From assembly GCA_948938605.1 (NCBI GenBank), contig CARAIG010000084.1, forward strand, positions 1 to 16,486: DNA of 16,486 nt, written 5' to 3'. This document shows, piece after piece, positions 6,667-13,900 of the stretch (the first letter of the stretch is position 1; each line of letters starts with the position of its first letter). Both the position numbers and the translations under genes were made by a program. The DNA comes from an uncultured Eubacteriales bacterium. GTDB taxonomy: Bacteria; Bacillota; Clostridia; Christensenellales; CAG-314. Under the pieces are notes generated by a model. It was not told where the DNA came from. It saw only the letters and a program-made list of their open reading frames with translations, and made no database searches.

Positions 6667-6678
6667 AAATGGACATAA
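6667..6678 (+). repeat. Left subterminal inverted repeat of the element
   Basis: AAATGGACATAA begins 9 nt inside the left junction core. Its inverted copy is at 14876-14887, 12 nt inside the right core. Probably a recombinase-binding motif at the element ends. Confidence 0.65.
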
Positions 6679-6703
6679 AGCTCATTTTGGGGTGTTTGTG
6701 GTG

Positions 6704-8329
6704 TTACGGGGATAAAACTGAGTCGATATCTAACTTGTAGTAGATATGTATCTCTTGCGGTTTGCCCGTAACCGTTTCTTTGCCGCCGATGACAAGGTGG
6801 TCGAATAACGATAAGCACATCTCGCGGGTGAGTGTAGGCGCATTAAAATACATTTTCAACCTACGGATAAATTCGTCCACGTCCGTCTTGGCTTGCGTTA
6901 CTTGTTCAAGTCCCTGCGTAAGAGAAGTTATTTTCCCTTTCAGTTCCGTCTGTTCGGCTGTGTACTTTTCGATTAGCTTCACGCATACGCTTTCGGGAAT
7001 CTTGCCCGCGACTTTTTCTTCAAACGCCGCTTCGATTAGCTTGTCGAGTTCGGCTAAACGCTTTTCGGCTCTTTTCAGGTCTTTCTTAACGTCAGCTTGG
7101 TTTCTATCGGCGAGTGTCGCTTGTCGTTCTAAATACCGCTGTTTGAATTCCGCTTCGTGTCCTATAATCATCTCAGCTTTCGCGGCGACGTCATTTTTGA
7201 CGATTTGTTCCAATACGGGTACGGTAATGAAATGACTGAAACACGCAGATGAACCCATACGCGATTTCGTTCCGCAGTTGAAGTTAAAATACGGAATGTC
7301 TTTCGGCATATTCCAACCTAACCGCATTTTCGCGCCGCAGTCCGCGCAGAACATCAGTCCCGACAGCGGGTGCATATAACCGCGCTGTGTATGCTTGCCG
7401 TGTCCTACGGCTTTTTCGACTTCTTTCACTCTGTCCCATAGTTCTTTCGCGATAATAGCTTCGTGTGCGTTTTCGACGATTATCCAATCTTCTTCGGGAC
7501 GGCGTTGCCACTTGTGATTCTTGTATGAAATTGTAGTTGATTTGTGTTGAACTAAATTGCCGATATACGCTTGGTTGGAAAGCATAGTACGAAGAACGGA
7601 AGTACTCCATAAATGTGCCGAATTTCTCACGCCGTTGATACCCGTTGTCGCTATCCTGTAATCGTTGGGCGTTAAAACCTTTTCGACGTTCAGAATATCC
7701 GCTATCTTTCTCGGCGTTAAACCGCTTGCCCGCATTTCAAAGATACGTCTTACTATGGGCGCGGTTTTCTCGTTTACCTGTAAAGAACGTTTCTCGTCCG
7801 TTCCGAGCGTGTAACCGTAGGGGGAATGGGACATTCCGTTTTTGCCTTCTTTTGCGTTCTTGATACGCACGGCGCGTAGCTTCTTGCTCGTGGTCGCCGC
7901 CCACCATTCGTTGAACACGTTGGTTATCGGCATCATATCCATAGCGGGAGTGTCTTTGTTCTCCGTGTCAATGTTATCGGATAACGCCACAAACCGTATG
8001 CCGAATGTTGGGAAAACGTAATCGAGAAATTGTCCCACAAGTATGTAGTTTCTTCCGAAACGGCTCATATCCTTGACGAGTATGGTGTTGATAACGCCTT
8101 GCTTCGCGTCTTCGAGTAACCGCTTTACACCAGCTCTTTCAAACGTAGTCCCCGATATGCCGTCGTCCACATAAATGTCGTGAAGTGTCCAGCCTTGCTC
8201 GGCGATATACTCCGAAAGAATAGCTTTTTGGTTTTCGATAGACAGCGATTCGCCGGCGCGTTCGTCGTCTCTACTGAGCCTAACGTACATTCCGACAATG
8301 TAGTTTTTGTTGTTTTGCTTTGATTGCAT
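6704..8329 (-). CDS. tnpX: TnpX/TndX-type large serine recombinase
   Basis: Site-specific recombinase that excises the element as a circle and reinserts it. 541 aa. The N-terminal resolvase domain (about 10-150) has YVRLSRDD at 15-22 with catalytic Ser19, and VKDMSRFGRN at 85-94. The recombinase domain (SPYGYTLG, 169-176) runs from about 165. The zinc ribbon has C328, C331, C352 and C363. A long coiled coil follows (about 395-470). Length is shorter than the ~700 aa of Tn4451 TnpX but normal for clostridial relatives. The start at 8329 has AAGGAG 8 nt upstream; a 19-codon upstream extension lacks an SD. It sits at the left end of the element, only about 46 bp from the junction, as expected for the enzyme acting on those ends. 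Catalytic residues look intact, so it is probably active. Confidence 0.93.
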   Translation of the reverse strand: MQSKQNNKNYIVGMYVRLSRDDERAGESLSIENQKAILSEYIAEQGWTLHDIYVDDGISGTTFERAGVKRLLEDAKQGVINTILVKDMSRFGRNYILVGQFLDYVFPTFGIRFVALSDNIDTENKDTPAMDMMPITNVFNEWWAATTSKKLRAVRIKNAKEGKNGMSHSPYGYTLGTDEKRSLQVNEKTAPIVRRIFEMRASGLTPRKIADILNVEKVLTPNDYRIATTGINGVRNSAHLWSTSVLRTMLSNQAYIGNLVQHKSTTISYKNHKWQRRPEEDWIIVENAHEAIIAKELWDRVKEVEKAVGHGKHTQRGYMHPLSGLMFCADCGAKMRLGWNMPKDIPYFNFNCGTKSRMGSSACFSHFITVPVLEQIVKNDVAAKAEMIIGHEAEFKQRYLERQATLADRNQADVKKDLKRAEKRLAELDKLIEAAFEEKVAGKIPESVCVKLIEKYTAEQTELKGKITSLTQGLEQVTQAKTDVDEFIRRLKMYFNAPTLTREMCLSLFDHLVIGGKETVTGKPQEIHIYYKLDIDSVLSP

Positions 8330-8420
8330 TCTTTTACTCCTTCGAATCAAAGCAGCCAAATTCAATGTACGGGTATTATACCACAATACACCGAATTTGG
8401 CAAGCCCGATCCGTTATATT

Positions 8421-8603
8421 TTAATTAGCGGTATTCCGCATATCCGCAAGCACTTGTCTGAAAGCCAAATCGCTTAATACCTGTTTGAAGTCCTTTCCTC
8501 CGACGTAATGACTTACGACGATATACTTTTTTCCGCCAATGATTTCGGTATGAGAAGTAGTAGGTACATCTCTGCCGTTGCTTAATTGAGTTGCTGTGTT
8601 CGT
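8421..8603 (-). CDS. tnpW: TnpW-like transposon protein, non-ATG start
   Basis: Short 60-aa frame resembling the transposon-encoded protein TnpW family, which accompanies tnpX genes. The recognisable core is HTEIIGGKKYIVVSHYVG, then KDFKQVLSDLAFRQVL. The SD GGAGGG lies 6-7 nt upstream of codon 8603, but that codon is ACG, with a stop in frame just above and no ATG, GTG or TTG before the core. Either ACG serves poorly as start or an ATG was lost by one T-to-C change. It lies about 90 bp upstream of tnpX on the same strand. TnpW function is unknown. The call rests on remembered family pattern. Confidence 0.6.
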   Translation of the reverse strand, partial: TNTATQLSNGRDVPTTSHTEIIGGKKYIVVSHYVGGKDFKQVLSDLAFRQVLADMRNTAN

Positions 8604-8631
8604 AAATTTCCCTCCGACTTAATCATAATAA

Positions 8632-8790
8632 TCATTCATATTCAGTTTTCATATTCGATTTCCTCCGCGATTTCGTCGCCGCTAACTTTGCTTTAAGCCG
8701 CCCGCTGTCGCAGGCGGCTACTTTGCGCCGTTGCGGCTCCTCGTCCCACAAAAATACTTTGTCTTTTTGCGGGAACCCTACGCCGCGTAT
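8632..8790 (-). other. Open frame with hairpin between mob and tnpW
   Basis: An open frame of 52 codons runs between a TAG at 8793 and TGA at 8634. It reads GVGFPQKDKVFLWDEE then RRKVAACDSGRLKAKL, and has no ordinary start codon except a late ATG at 8652 preceded by GGAGG (giving MKTEYE). It spans a hairpin AGCCGCC (8696-8702) with GGCGGCT (8713-8719). I recall similar stretches in related clostridial elements, which would suggest conserved DNA or RNA rather than a protein; this is weak. The SD-led 6-codon peptide just before tnpW could act as a leader peptide. The remainder, 8791-8936, contains only an ACGCAA/TTGCGT-type hairpin near 8796-8820. Confidence 0.3.
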
Positions 8791-8936
8791 CTAAACGCAA
8801 CTTATAATTTATTTGCGTTGTCCGTTCAATGACGGTATTTTTCGCATAAAAAAGCCGTGATTACTCTTTCAGTCCTGTTTCGTTTTCATATTCCTGTGGA
8901 CGATTCTTCACGGTCTTTGTTTGTCTATTTAATTGT

Positions 8937-9857
8937 TTACTTTGCCCACCAATTCTTTGATGAAGAAGTGGGCGGTTTTTGTTTGCTTTCAAACAGCGCA
9001 TTATAAACCGACGGGTTTTCTCGTTCCAATCTTGCAAGCAGTTCAAGAGCCTTTGCCGCTCGGACTTTGTACGCTTTGAGTTCTTTGTTCTCTTTGTCAA
9101 TGTCAAGCGTTTCTTGCATAGACTTTGAAAGCCGTTTTTTAAGGTCGGCGTTGTCTGCGGTTACAGCTACGATTTGTTTTCGCATTCCGCTTTTGCTGTG
9201 GGCAATTTCGCCTTGCTCGGCTTGCTGTAACGCTTCCGAATATTCTTCCGCTTCGGTGCGTTTTTGTTCGGCGGCTTCTATAATCTTTCTTGCCTTGTAG
9301 TCCGCAGTAGAGTAGTGTTCGGCTTCGCTTCCTGGTTTACCCCTATCAAGTCCGTATCTCTCTCCGACTTCTTTCCAAAACTCTGTTTGAAGTACGGCGA
9401 GTTTTCCGTCAAACAAATCTTTCGCACACAGTTTTCCGTGAGTTATGGGAATAAGATTCAAGTGCAAATGCGGGTTGGTTTCGTCTGTATGAACGATGGC
9501 CGACAATACGTTTTCTTCACCGAACTTGTCCTTGAAAAACTGAACGCAATCCCGAAAGAAAGCATACTGTTTTTCCTTTGTGGACACTTTGAAAAATTCG
9601 GGACTTGCACCGAGAACAAACGATACGAGATAGACCGCGTCCGAGCGTACTTTGCGTTTCAAATGTAGCCTCTCAATTCTCTGTTCGATAACATCCATAT
9701 ACTTGTCGGACGGGGTTACGATATGGTAGTTGTCTTTCGTTCGCAAGCTGTCTATTTGTGGGTTGGTAGCCTGATAAGTTTCGTCGCGTTCGTTTTCTTC
9801 TTCGACATCGGTAACGGCGTCCTTTTTCAGTTTCTTTAAGTTGCAAATGATATAAAT
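8937..9857 (-). CDS. mobV: MobV/Pre-type relaxase (mobilization protein)
   Basis: DNA relaxase that nicks oriT and pilots single-stranded DNA during mobilization. 306 aa from the proposed start. The hallmark HTDETNPHLHL lies at about 123-133, the metal-binding HxDExxPHxH motif of Pre/Mob enzymes, and ICNLKK and NYHIVTP near the N-terminus are also family-like. A C-terminal coiled coil follows from about 190. The frame is open from a TAG at 9873 and the first ordinary start is TTG at 9746, which would cut off 37 conserved residues. A perfect AGGAGG (9871-9866) is followed after 8 nt by ATT at 9857, so I propose an ATT start, or an ATG lost by mutation. The oriT-like palindrome is 31 bp upstream. 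It is short compared with ~400-500-aa MobV proteins, so the C-terminus may be reduced. Confidence 0.85.
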   Translation of the reverse strand: MYIICNLKKLKKDAVTDVEEENERDETYQATNPQIDSLRTKDNYHIVTPSDKYMDVIEQRIERLHLKRKVRSDAVYLVSFVLGASPEFFKVSTKEKQYAFFRDCVQFFKDKFGEENVLSAIVHTDETNPHLHLNLIPITHGKLCAKDLFDGKLAVLQTEFWKEVGERYGLDRGKPGSEAEHYSTADYKARKIIEAAEQKRTEAEEYSEALQQAEQGEIAHSKSGMRKQIVAVTADNADLKKRLSKSMQETLDIDKENKELKAYKVRAAKALELLARLERENPSVYNALFESKQKPPTSSSKNWWAK

Positions 9858-9887
9858 AGTTTCGTCCTCCTAATGACTTAAATTCTT

Positions 9888-9909
9888 TAAGTGTAGCTCA
9901 CTACACTTA
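9888..9909 (-). other. Candidate oriT (pMV158/MobV-like palindrome)
   Basis: Perfect 9-bp inverted repeat TAAGTGTAG-TGAG-CTACACTTA on the minus strand, just upstream of the relaxase SD. pMV158 oriT has a palindrome around TAGTGTG/TTA with the nick after the G. Here TAGTGAG/CTA gives the same layout, predicting a nick between the bases opposite 9897 and 9896. Flanking ACTTA/TAAGT repeats lie just upstream. The position next to mobV is as in pMV158. Confidence 0.7.
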
Positions 9910-9994
9910 TTTCGCTTCGCTGCATAAGTTTCGTTCGTCCTGCGGAGCTTTTGTCCACAACGGAAACGAACTTTGCTTCCCGTTTGCTTGCCAA

Positions 9995-10147
9995 TTAAGG
10001 CGGTCTGATTTGATGAGCAAATTTGCTTGCTTGCAAGGGCAAATTTGCGAAGAAAACAAAAAGCGTGTATCTGTAGCTTGCTACGGAATTGCGTGCTTTG
10101 CACGCACCACACGGGTTACCGTGGGGCAATATGCTTTTTATTGTCAT
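9995..10147 (-). CDS. Small SD-led ORF upstream of mobV
   Basis: 50-aa frame starting MTIKSILPHGNPCGACKARN at 10147 with GGAGG 8-9 nt upstream. It runs through the palindrome cluster at 10017-10105. A second frame, open from 10112 down to TAG at 9870, ends KRNKCSELHLKNLSH, and that TAG overlaps the relaxase SD AGGAGG. This suggests one ancestral small gene now frameshifted, or coincidence of repetitive DNA. No known domain; the two Cys could bind metal. Translation up to the relaxase SD could couple to mobV. Low confidence as a protein. Confidence 0.35.
   Translation of the reverse strand: MTIKSILPHGNPCGACKARNSVASYRYTLFVFFANLPLQASKFAHQIRPP
10017..10105. repeat. Cluster of short perfect palindromes
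   Basis: GCAAATTTGC occurs twice (10017-10026, 10039-10048). Next come GTAGC-TT-GCTAC (10073-10084) and GCGTGC-TTT-GCACGC (10091-10105). All lie on the leading side of oriT. They may be single-strand origins, accessory-protein sites or hairpins for DNA entering as a single strand. The stretch 10148-10366 beyond has no gene that I can support. Confidence 0.6.
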
Positions 10148-10366
10148 AAAATTTACCTCCGATTTGTTAGTTTTATATCTTCGTCCACGCAAGAAAGAGC
10201 GGGAAAGATAGCGTAAAAAAGGCGCGAAAAAAGCCGCTGATACTTTCAACGTAATCACCGACTTCTAACCGTGTTTAGCAACATTAAATTGCTCTATGAT
10301 GGTTGGTCATTCTATTAAGTTAGAAAGAAGATTTAAGTGCTATTTCCGAAAAAATTGTACACTTAT

Positions 10367-10572
10367 AAAAGCCTATCGCGGCATACGAATTTTGCGTACA
10401 AAAACAAAACTTACGCTCTATCCGTAAGCTAAGGCGCGGGCGAATATACCGCCCAAAACCTTCCGCATTCTACAAGCAAGTGCTTGTCGCGGAACTCTAC
10501 CGAACTCATCATTACCCGTTCGGCGCACCCAATCAAAAGGGTAAACTTCCACATTTATCATTCAGTGGAACA
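10367..10572 (-). ncRNA. Structured ~205-nt RNA, raiA-motif-like
   Basis: Read on the minus strand from the promoter at 10579-10608, the transcript is a chain of perfect helices with conserved-looking linkers: UUCCAC (10570-10565) with GUGGAA (10552-10547); CCGAAC (10523-10518) with GUUCGG (10505-10500); UUCCGC (10494-10489) with GCGGAA (10466-10461), capped by ACAAGC-ACUU-GCUUGU; GGGCG/CGCCC (10454-10438); and CUUACG/CGUAAG (10428-10410). A weak GCC/GGC hairpin and UUUU close near 10367. No coding frame fits. The phrases GGGUGCGCCGAACGGGUAA and AGAGUUCCGCGAC match my memory of the clostridial raiA RNA motif. The structured-RNA call is strong; the family name is a memory-based guess. It lies within the element upstream of mobV. 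Confidence 0.65.
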
Positions 10573-10578
10573 TAGCGT

Positions 10579-10608
10579 GTTATATCACATAAGTAATAGG
10601 CATGTCAA
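10579..10608 (-). promoter_or_regulatory. Strong promoter of the structured RNA
   Basis: Minus strand TTGACA (10608-10603), 18-bp spacer, TATAAC (10584-10579). Predicted start near 10572, at the first helix of the RNA. It is divergent from the cargo-gene promoter. Confidence 0.7.
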
Positions 10609-10698
10609 TAGTTTTTAGAACATTTGTTTGCATTTTTTTGGAAATGTTTTGTCGAAAGGTATAATTTGAAGTGTTTTCTTCTATGTCATTGCAAACTC

Positions 10699-10727
10699 TT
10701 GATTTTTCTTTGAAAATATGCTATATT
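10699..10727 (+). promoter_or_regulatory. Promoter of the BspA-like gene leader
   Basis: TTGATT (10699-10704), 17-bp spacer, TATATT (10722-10727) with an extended TGC. Predicted start G10734 is the first base of the leader's P1 helix. Confidence 0.7.
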
Positions 10728-10733
10728 GATTAT

Positions 10734-10892
10734 GCCAAATATACTTTATGCCCCAATTAAGGAGTACGGGCTTTTTTATTATTAAATTTAAAGGTATTAT
10801 CCTTTTACTGTGCAAACTTTTAGAATTTGGTAAAAACGCAAATTCCATTTATGTTTGTACAGTATCCGTACTATGCATAAAGTATGTTTGGC
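10734..10892 (+). promoter_or_regulatory. Structured 5' leader 1 (riboswitch-like)
   Basis: An 18-bp P1 pairs 10734-10751 with 10875-10892, with a single G-U. Inside are AGTACGG (10763-10769) with CCGTACT (10866-10872), CTGTGCAAAC (10808-10817) with GTTTGTACAG (10853-10862), GAATTTG (10823-10829) with CAAATTC (10839-10845), and AAAGG/CCTTT (about 10790-10805). GGAGTA begins at +28. GCCC (10750-10753) could instead pair with GGGC (10768-10771) followed by TTTTTT, an early-terminator alternative. Downstream are GCGTTTTTCG (10907-10916), a terminator, the SD and the lipoprotein ATG. It shares plan and motifs with 16131-16265. No known riboswitch class is recognised. Confidence 0.7.
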
Positions 10893-10915
10893 GACAGTCG
10901 GAGTTTGCGTTTTTC

Positions 10916-10946
10916 GTGCGTTGACTTCGGTTGGCGCACTTTTTTA
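10916..10946 (+). terminator. Leader 1 attenuator terminator
   Basis: GTGCGTTGAC (10916-10925) pairs with GTTGGCGCAC (10930-10939) around a stable C-UUCG-G tetraloop, with three G-U pairs, followed by a run of Ts. It lies 6 nt before the SD GGAGG at 10952, so it must be read through or refolded for expression. Confidence 0.8.
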
Positions 10947-10962
10947 TTTACGGAGGTATGGT

Positions 10963-13900
10963 ATGAAAAAGAAACTTCTACTCACGATTTTATCGCTCGT
11001 TTGCGCGATAACCTGCGTTTTCGGGTTGATAGCTTGCGATAACGACAAACCGAACGAAGTCGAAACGCATAGCCACAGCTGGTCTCAAAATTGGAATAGT
11101 AATAGCACGCACCATTGGCACGAATGCACTGTAATCGGCTGCACAGTTACGGATAATTCGAATAAAGATGGCTACGCCGCTCATGACTTTTCAAACGGAG
11201 CATGTATCTGCGGCAAAAGGGATCCGCGTCCGATTACACCCGAGCATGAACACGTTTGGGCGCAAAAGTGGGAAAATAACGAAACGTATCATTGGCATAA
11301 TTGCATTGTCGCCGACTGTCCCATTACCGCCGACTCGCAAAAAGACGGTTACGCGGAGCATAATTTCGTAAACGGCGACTGCATTTGCGGTAAACACGTT
11401 CACAATATGCAATTTATCCCACGGACAGAAGCCGATTGCGAAAATGACGGAAATATCGCCTATTATTACTGTAAAAACTGCAATAAATATTTTATTGAAG
11501 AAACGGGGCGAAGTGAAATTGCCTTAAATAACACTGTAATTGCAAGTAATCATTTGGGACATGAATCTTCGAGTTATGCGAACGATATGTCGCAACATTG
11601 GCGCGTCTGTACACGGTGCGGCAACGCTTATTCAAAAGAAAACCATGTCGGCGAAAACGATTGCTCGGTCTGTCATTTCATTAAAAACGGTACGGCAGGC
11701 TTGGCGTACACGCTAAACGACGAAAAAACCGCATATAAAGTAACGGGAATCGGGGAAGCAACGGACGGCGGAATCATAATACCTTCGCAATACAACGGTT
11801 TGCCGGTTACCGAAATCGCAGTAAACGCTTTCGCAAATTGCAGCATTGTCACAAGCGTAACAATACCCGACAGCATAACTTCTATCGGCAGATCCGCGTT
11901 TGCCTGCCCTAATATGAAAGATGTTTATTTTAATGCATCCGCAACCAATATTGAAGCTTTCAAGGGTAGTTACGGACTATATAATGAATACAGTCCGGGG
12001 TTTAATTCGGATATTACCGTTCATATAGGCGCAAACGTCACCGTTATACCTGATGATTTCCGGTTTTTATTTGCCGTTTCCGCAACTCCCGACGGTATAT
12101 ACCGTGCGAGAATCACAGATATTGATTTTGCCGAAAACAGCAGTTGCCGGGAAATCGGGATGCGGGCATTTGAGTGGTGCAATATGATTAAGCATATCCG
12201 ACTCCCGAAAAGCATAAAAACAATTTCTTATAACGCCTTTTTTGATGCTATTGCTGAATTAGAAAGCATTACGGTTGAAGACGGGAACGAAGATTATTAT
12301 TCCGACGGCAATTGTTTAATCGGTAAATCGAGTGGCGAGTTGCTTTTAGGCTGCAAAAACAGCACAATTCCAACCGACGGCAGCGTTAAAAGTATTGGAC
12401 GAGAAGCTTTCTGTAAATGTAACAATTTGATGAGCATTACTATTCCCGATAGCGTGACCTCTATCGGACATTGGGCGTTTCATGATTGCTACAATTTGAC
12501 GAGCATAACTATACCCGACAGTGTAACCTCTATCGGCTCTGAGGTGTTCGGCGGTTGCGACATTTTGACTATTTACTGCGAGGCGGCAACTAAAGATTGG
12601 TATTGGGGATCGGCTTGTCCTGTTGTATGGAACTGTAAAAATAACGATAAGGACGAAAACGGTTATGCTTATACCATTGAAAACGGAATAAAATATTCGC
12701 TTAAAGATGGCGTTGCTACAGTTATAAACCACTCGCGAACTATTACAGGCGATATCATAATCACCGATAAAATTACTTATAAAGATGCTCAGTACACCAT
12801 AACTTCTATTAAAAAAGATGCGTTCTACGGTTGCAGCGGGTTAACGAGCATTAACTATATGGGCGACATAGCCGGCTGGTGCGTTATAAGCGGACTTAGA
12901 GAATTAATGTCATCATACAGGACACTTCATATCAACGGAAAGCAAGTTACGGGCGAATTAGTCATCCCCAACGGCGTAAAATCTATTTCCGATTGTGCGT
13001 TCTACGGTTGCTACGGGTTAACGAGTATAGTCATCCCCGACAGCGTGACTTCTATCGGCGATAACGCGTTCTTCGATTGCCCGATTGAAAAAGCAACTAT
13101 ACCGGCTGTTGCAATAAGTTCTATCCAAAAAACCGACCTTAAAGAGGTAGTGATTACAAGCGGCGAAAGTATCGGCAGTAATGCGTTCAGTGGTTGCAAC
13201 TCTCTCGCAAGCATAACAATCCCTGACAGCGTAACGAGTATCGACGAGGATGCGTTTCGGAATTGTAGCGGCTTGACTATTTACTGCGAAGCGGCAAGCA
13301 AACCTGACAGTTTGAGTAACTGGACTTTTTCGCCCGTAGTTTGGGATTGTAAAAATAACGATAAGGACGAAAGCGGTTACGCTTATACCTTATATAACGG
13401 AATAAAATATTCGATTAAAGATGGCGTCGCCGAAGTCGAAAGGCAATTGGAGACTATAAAAGGCGATATCGTAATCGCCGATAAAATTATTTATAAAGGT
13501 ACAGAGTATAGCGTAACCTCTATACGCTCTCAGGCATTTTATTCTTGCAGTAAATTGACAGGTATAACGATTCCCGACAGCGTAACCTCAATTGGATATA
13601 CTCCGTTCCAATATTGCTACAGCTTGACAAGCATAATCGTAGATAGTAAAAACACAATATATCACAGCGCGAGTAATTGTCTTATAGAAACTTCTACGAA
13701 AACGCTGATTGCAGGTTGCAAAAATAGCGTTATTCCTACTGACGGTAGCGTAACCACTATCATCTCTGAGGCATTCAGAGATTGTAGCGGTTTGACGGAC
13801 ATAACCATACCCGAAAGCGTAACTACAATCGGCGGTTGGGCGTTTGCTTATTGCATCGATTTAGCGAGCATAACTATACCCGATAACGTAACTCTTATCG

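Noticed and set aside
7284..7610. Arg/Ser-rich 108-codon frame on the minus strand
   Set aside because: It is a shadow of tnpX in another frame without SD or homology.
8861..9106. 81-codon frame ending RPQEYENETGLKE, overlapping the relaxase 3' end
   Set aside because: Most of it is out of frame inside mobV. The distal part might belong to a longer ancestral C-terminus, but no frameshift can be shown.
10734..10892. Invertible promoter flanked by 18-bp inverted repeats, acted on by the element's recombinase
   Set aside because: The promoter lies outside the repeats and the arms also pair as an RNA P1 helix starting at the TSS; a transcribed structure explains the data better.
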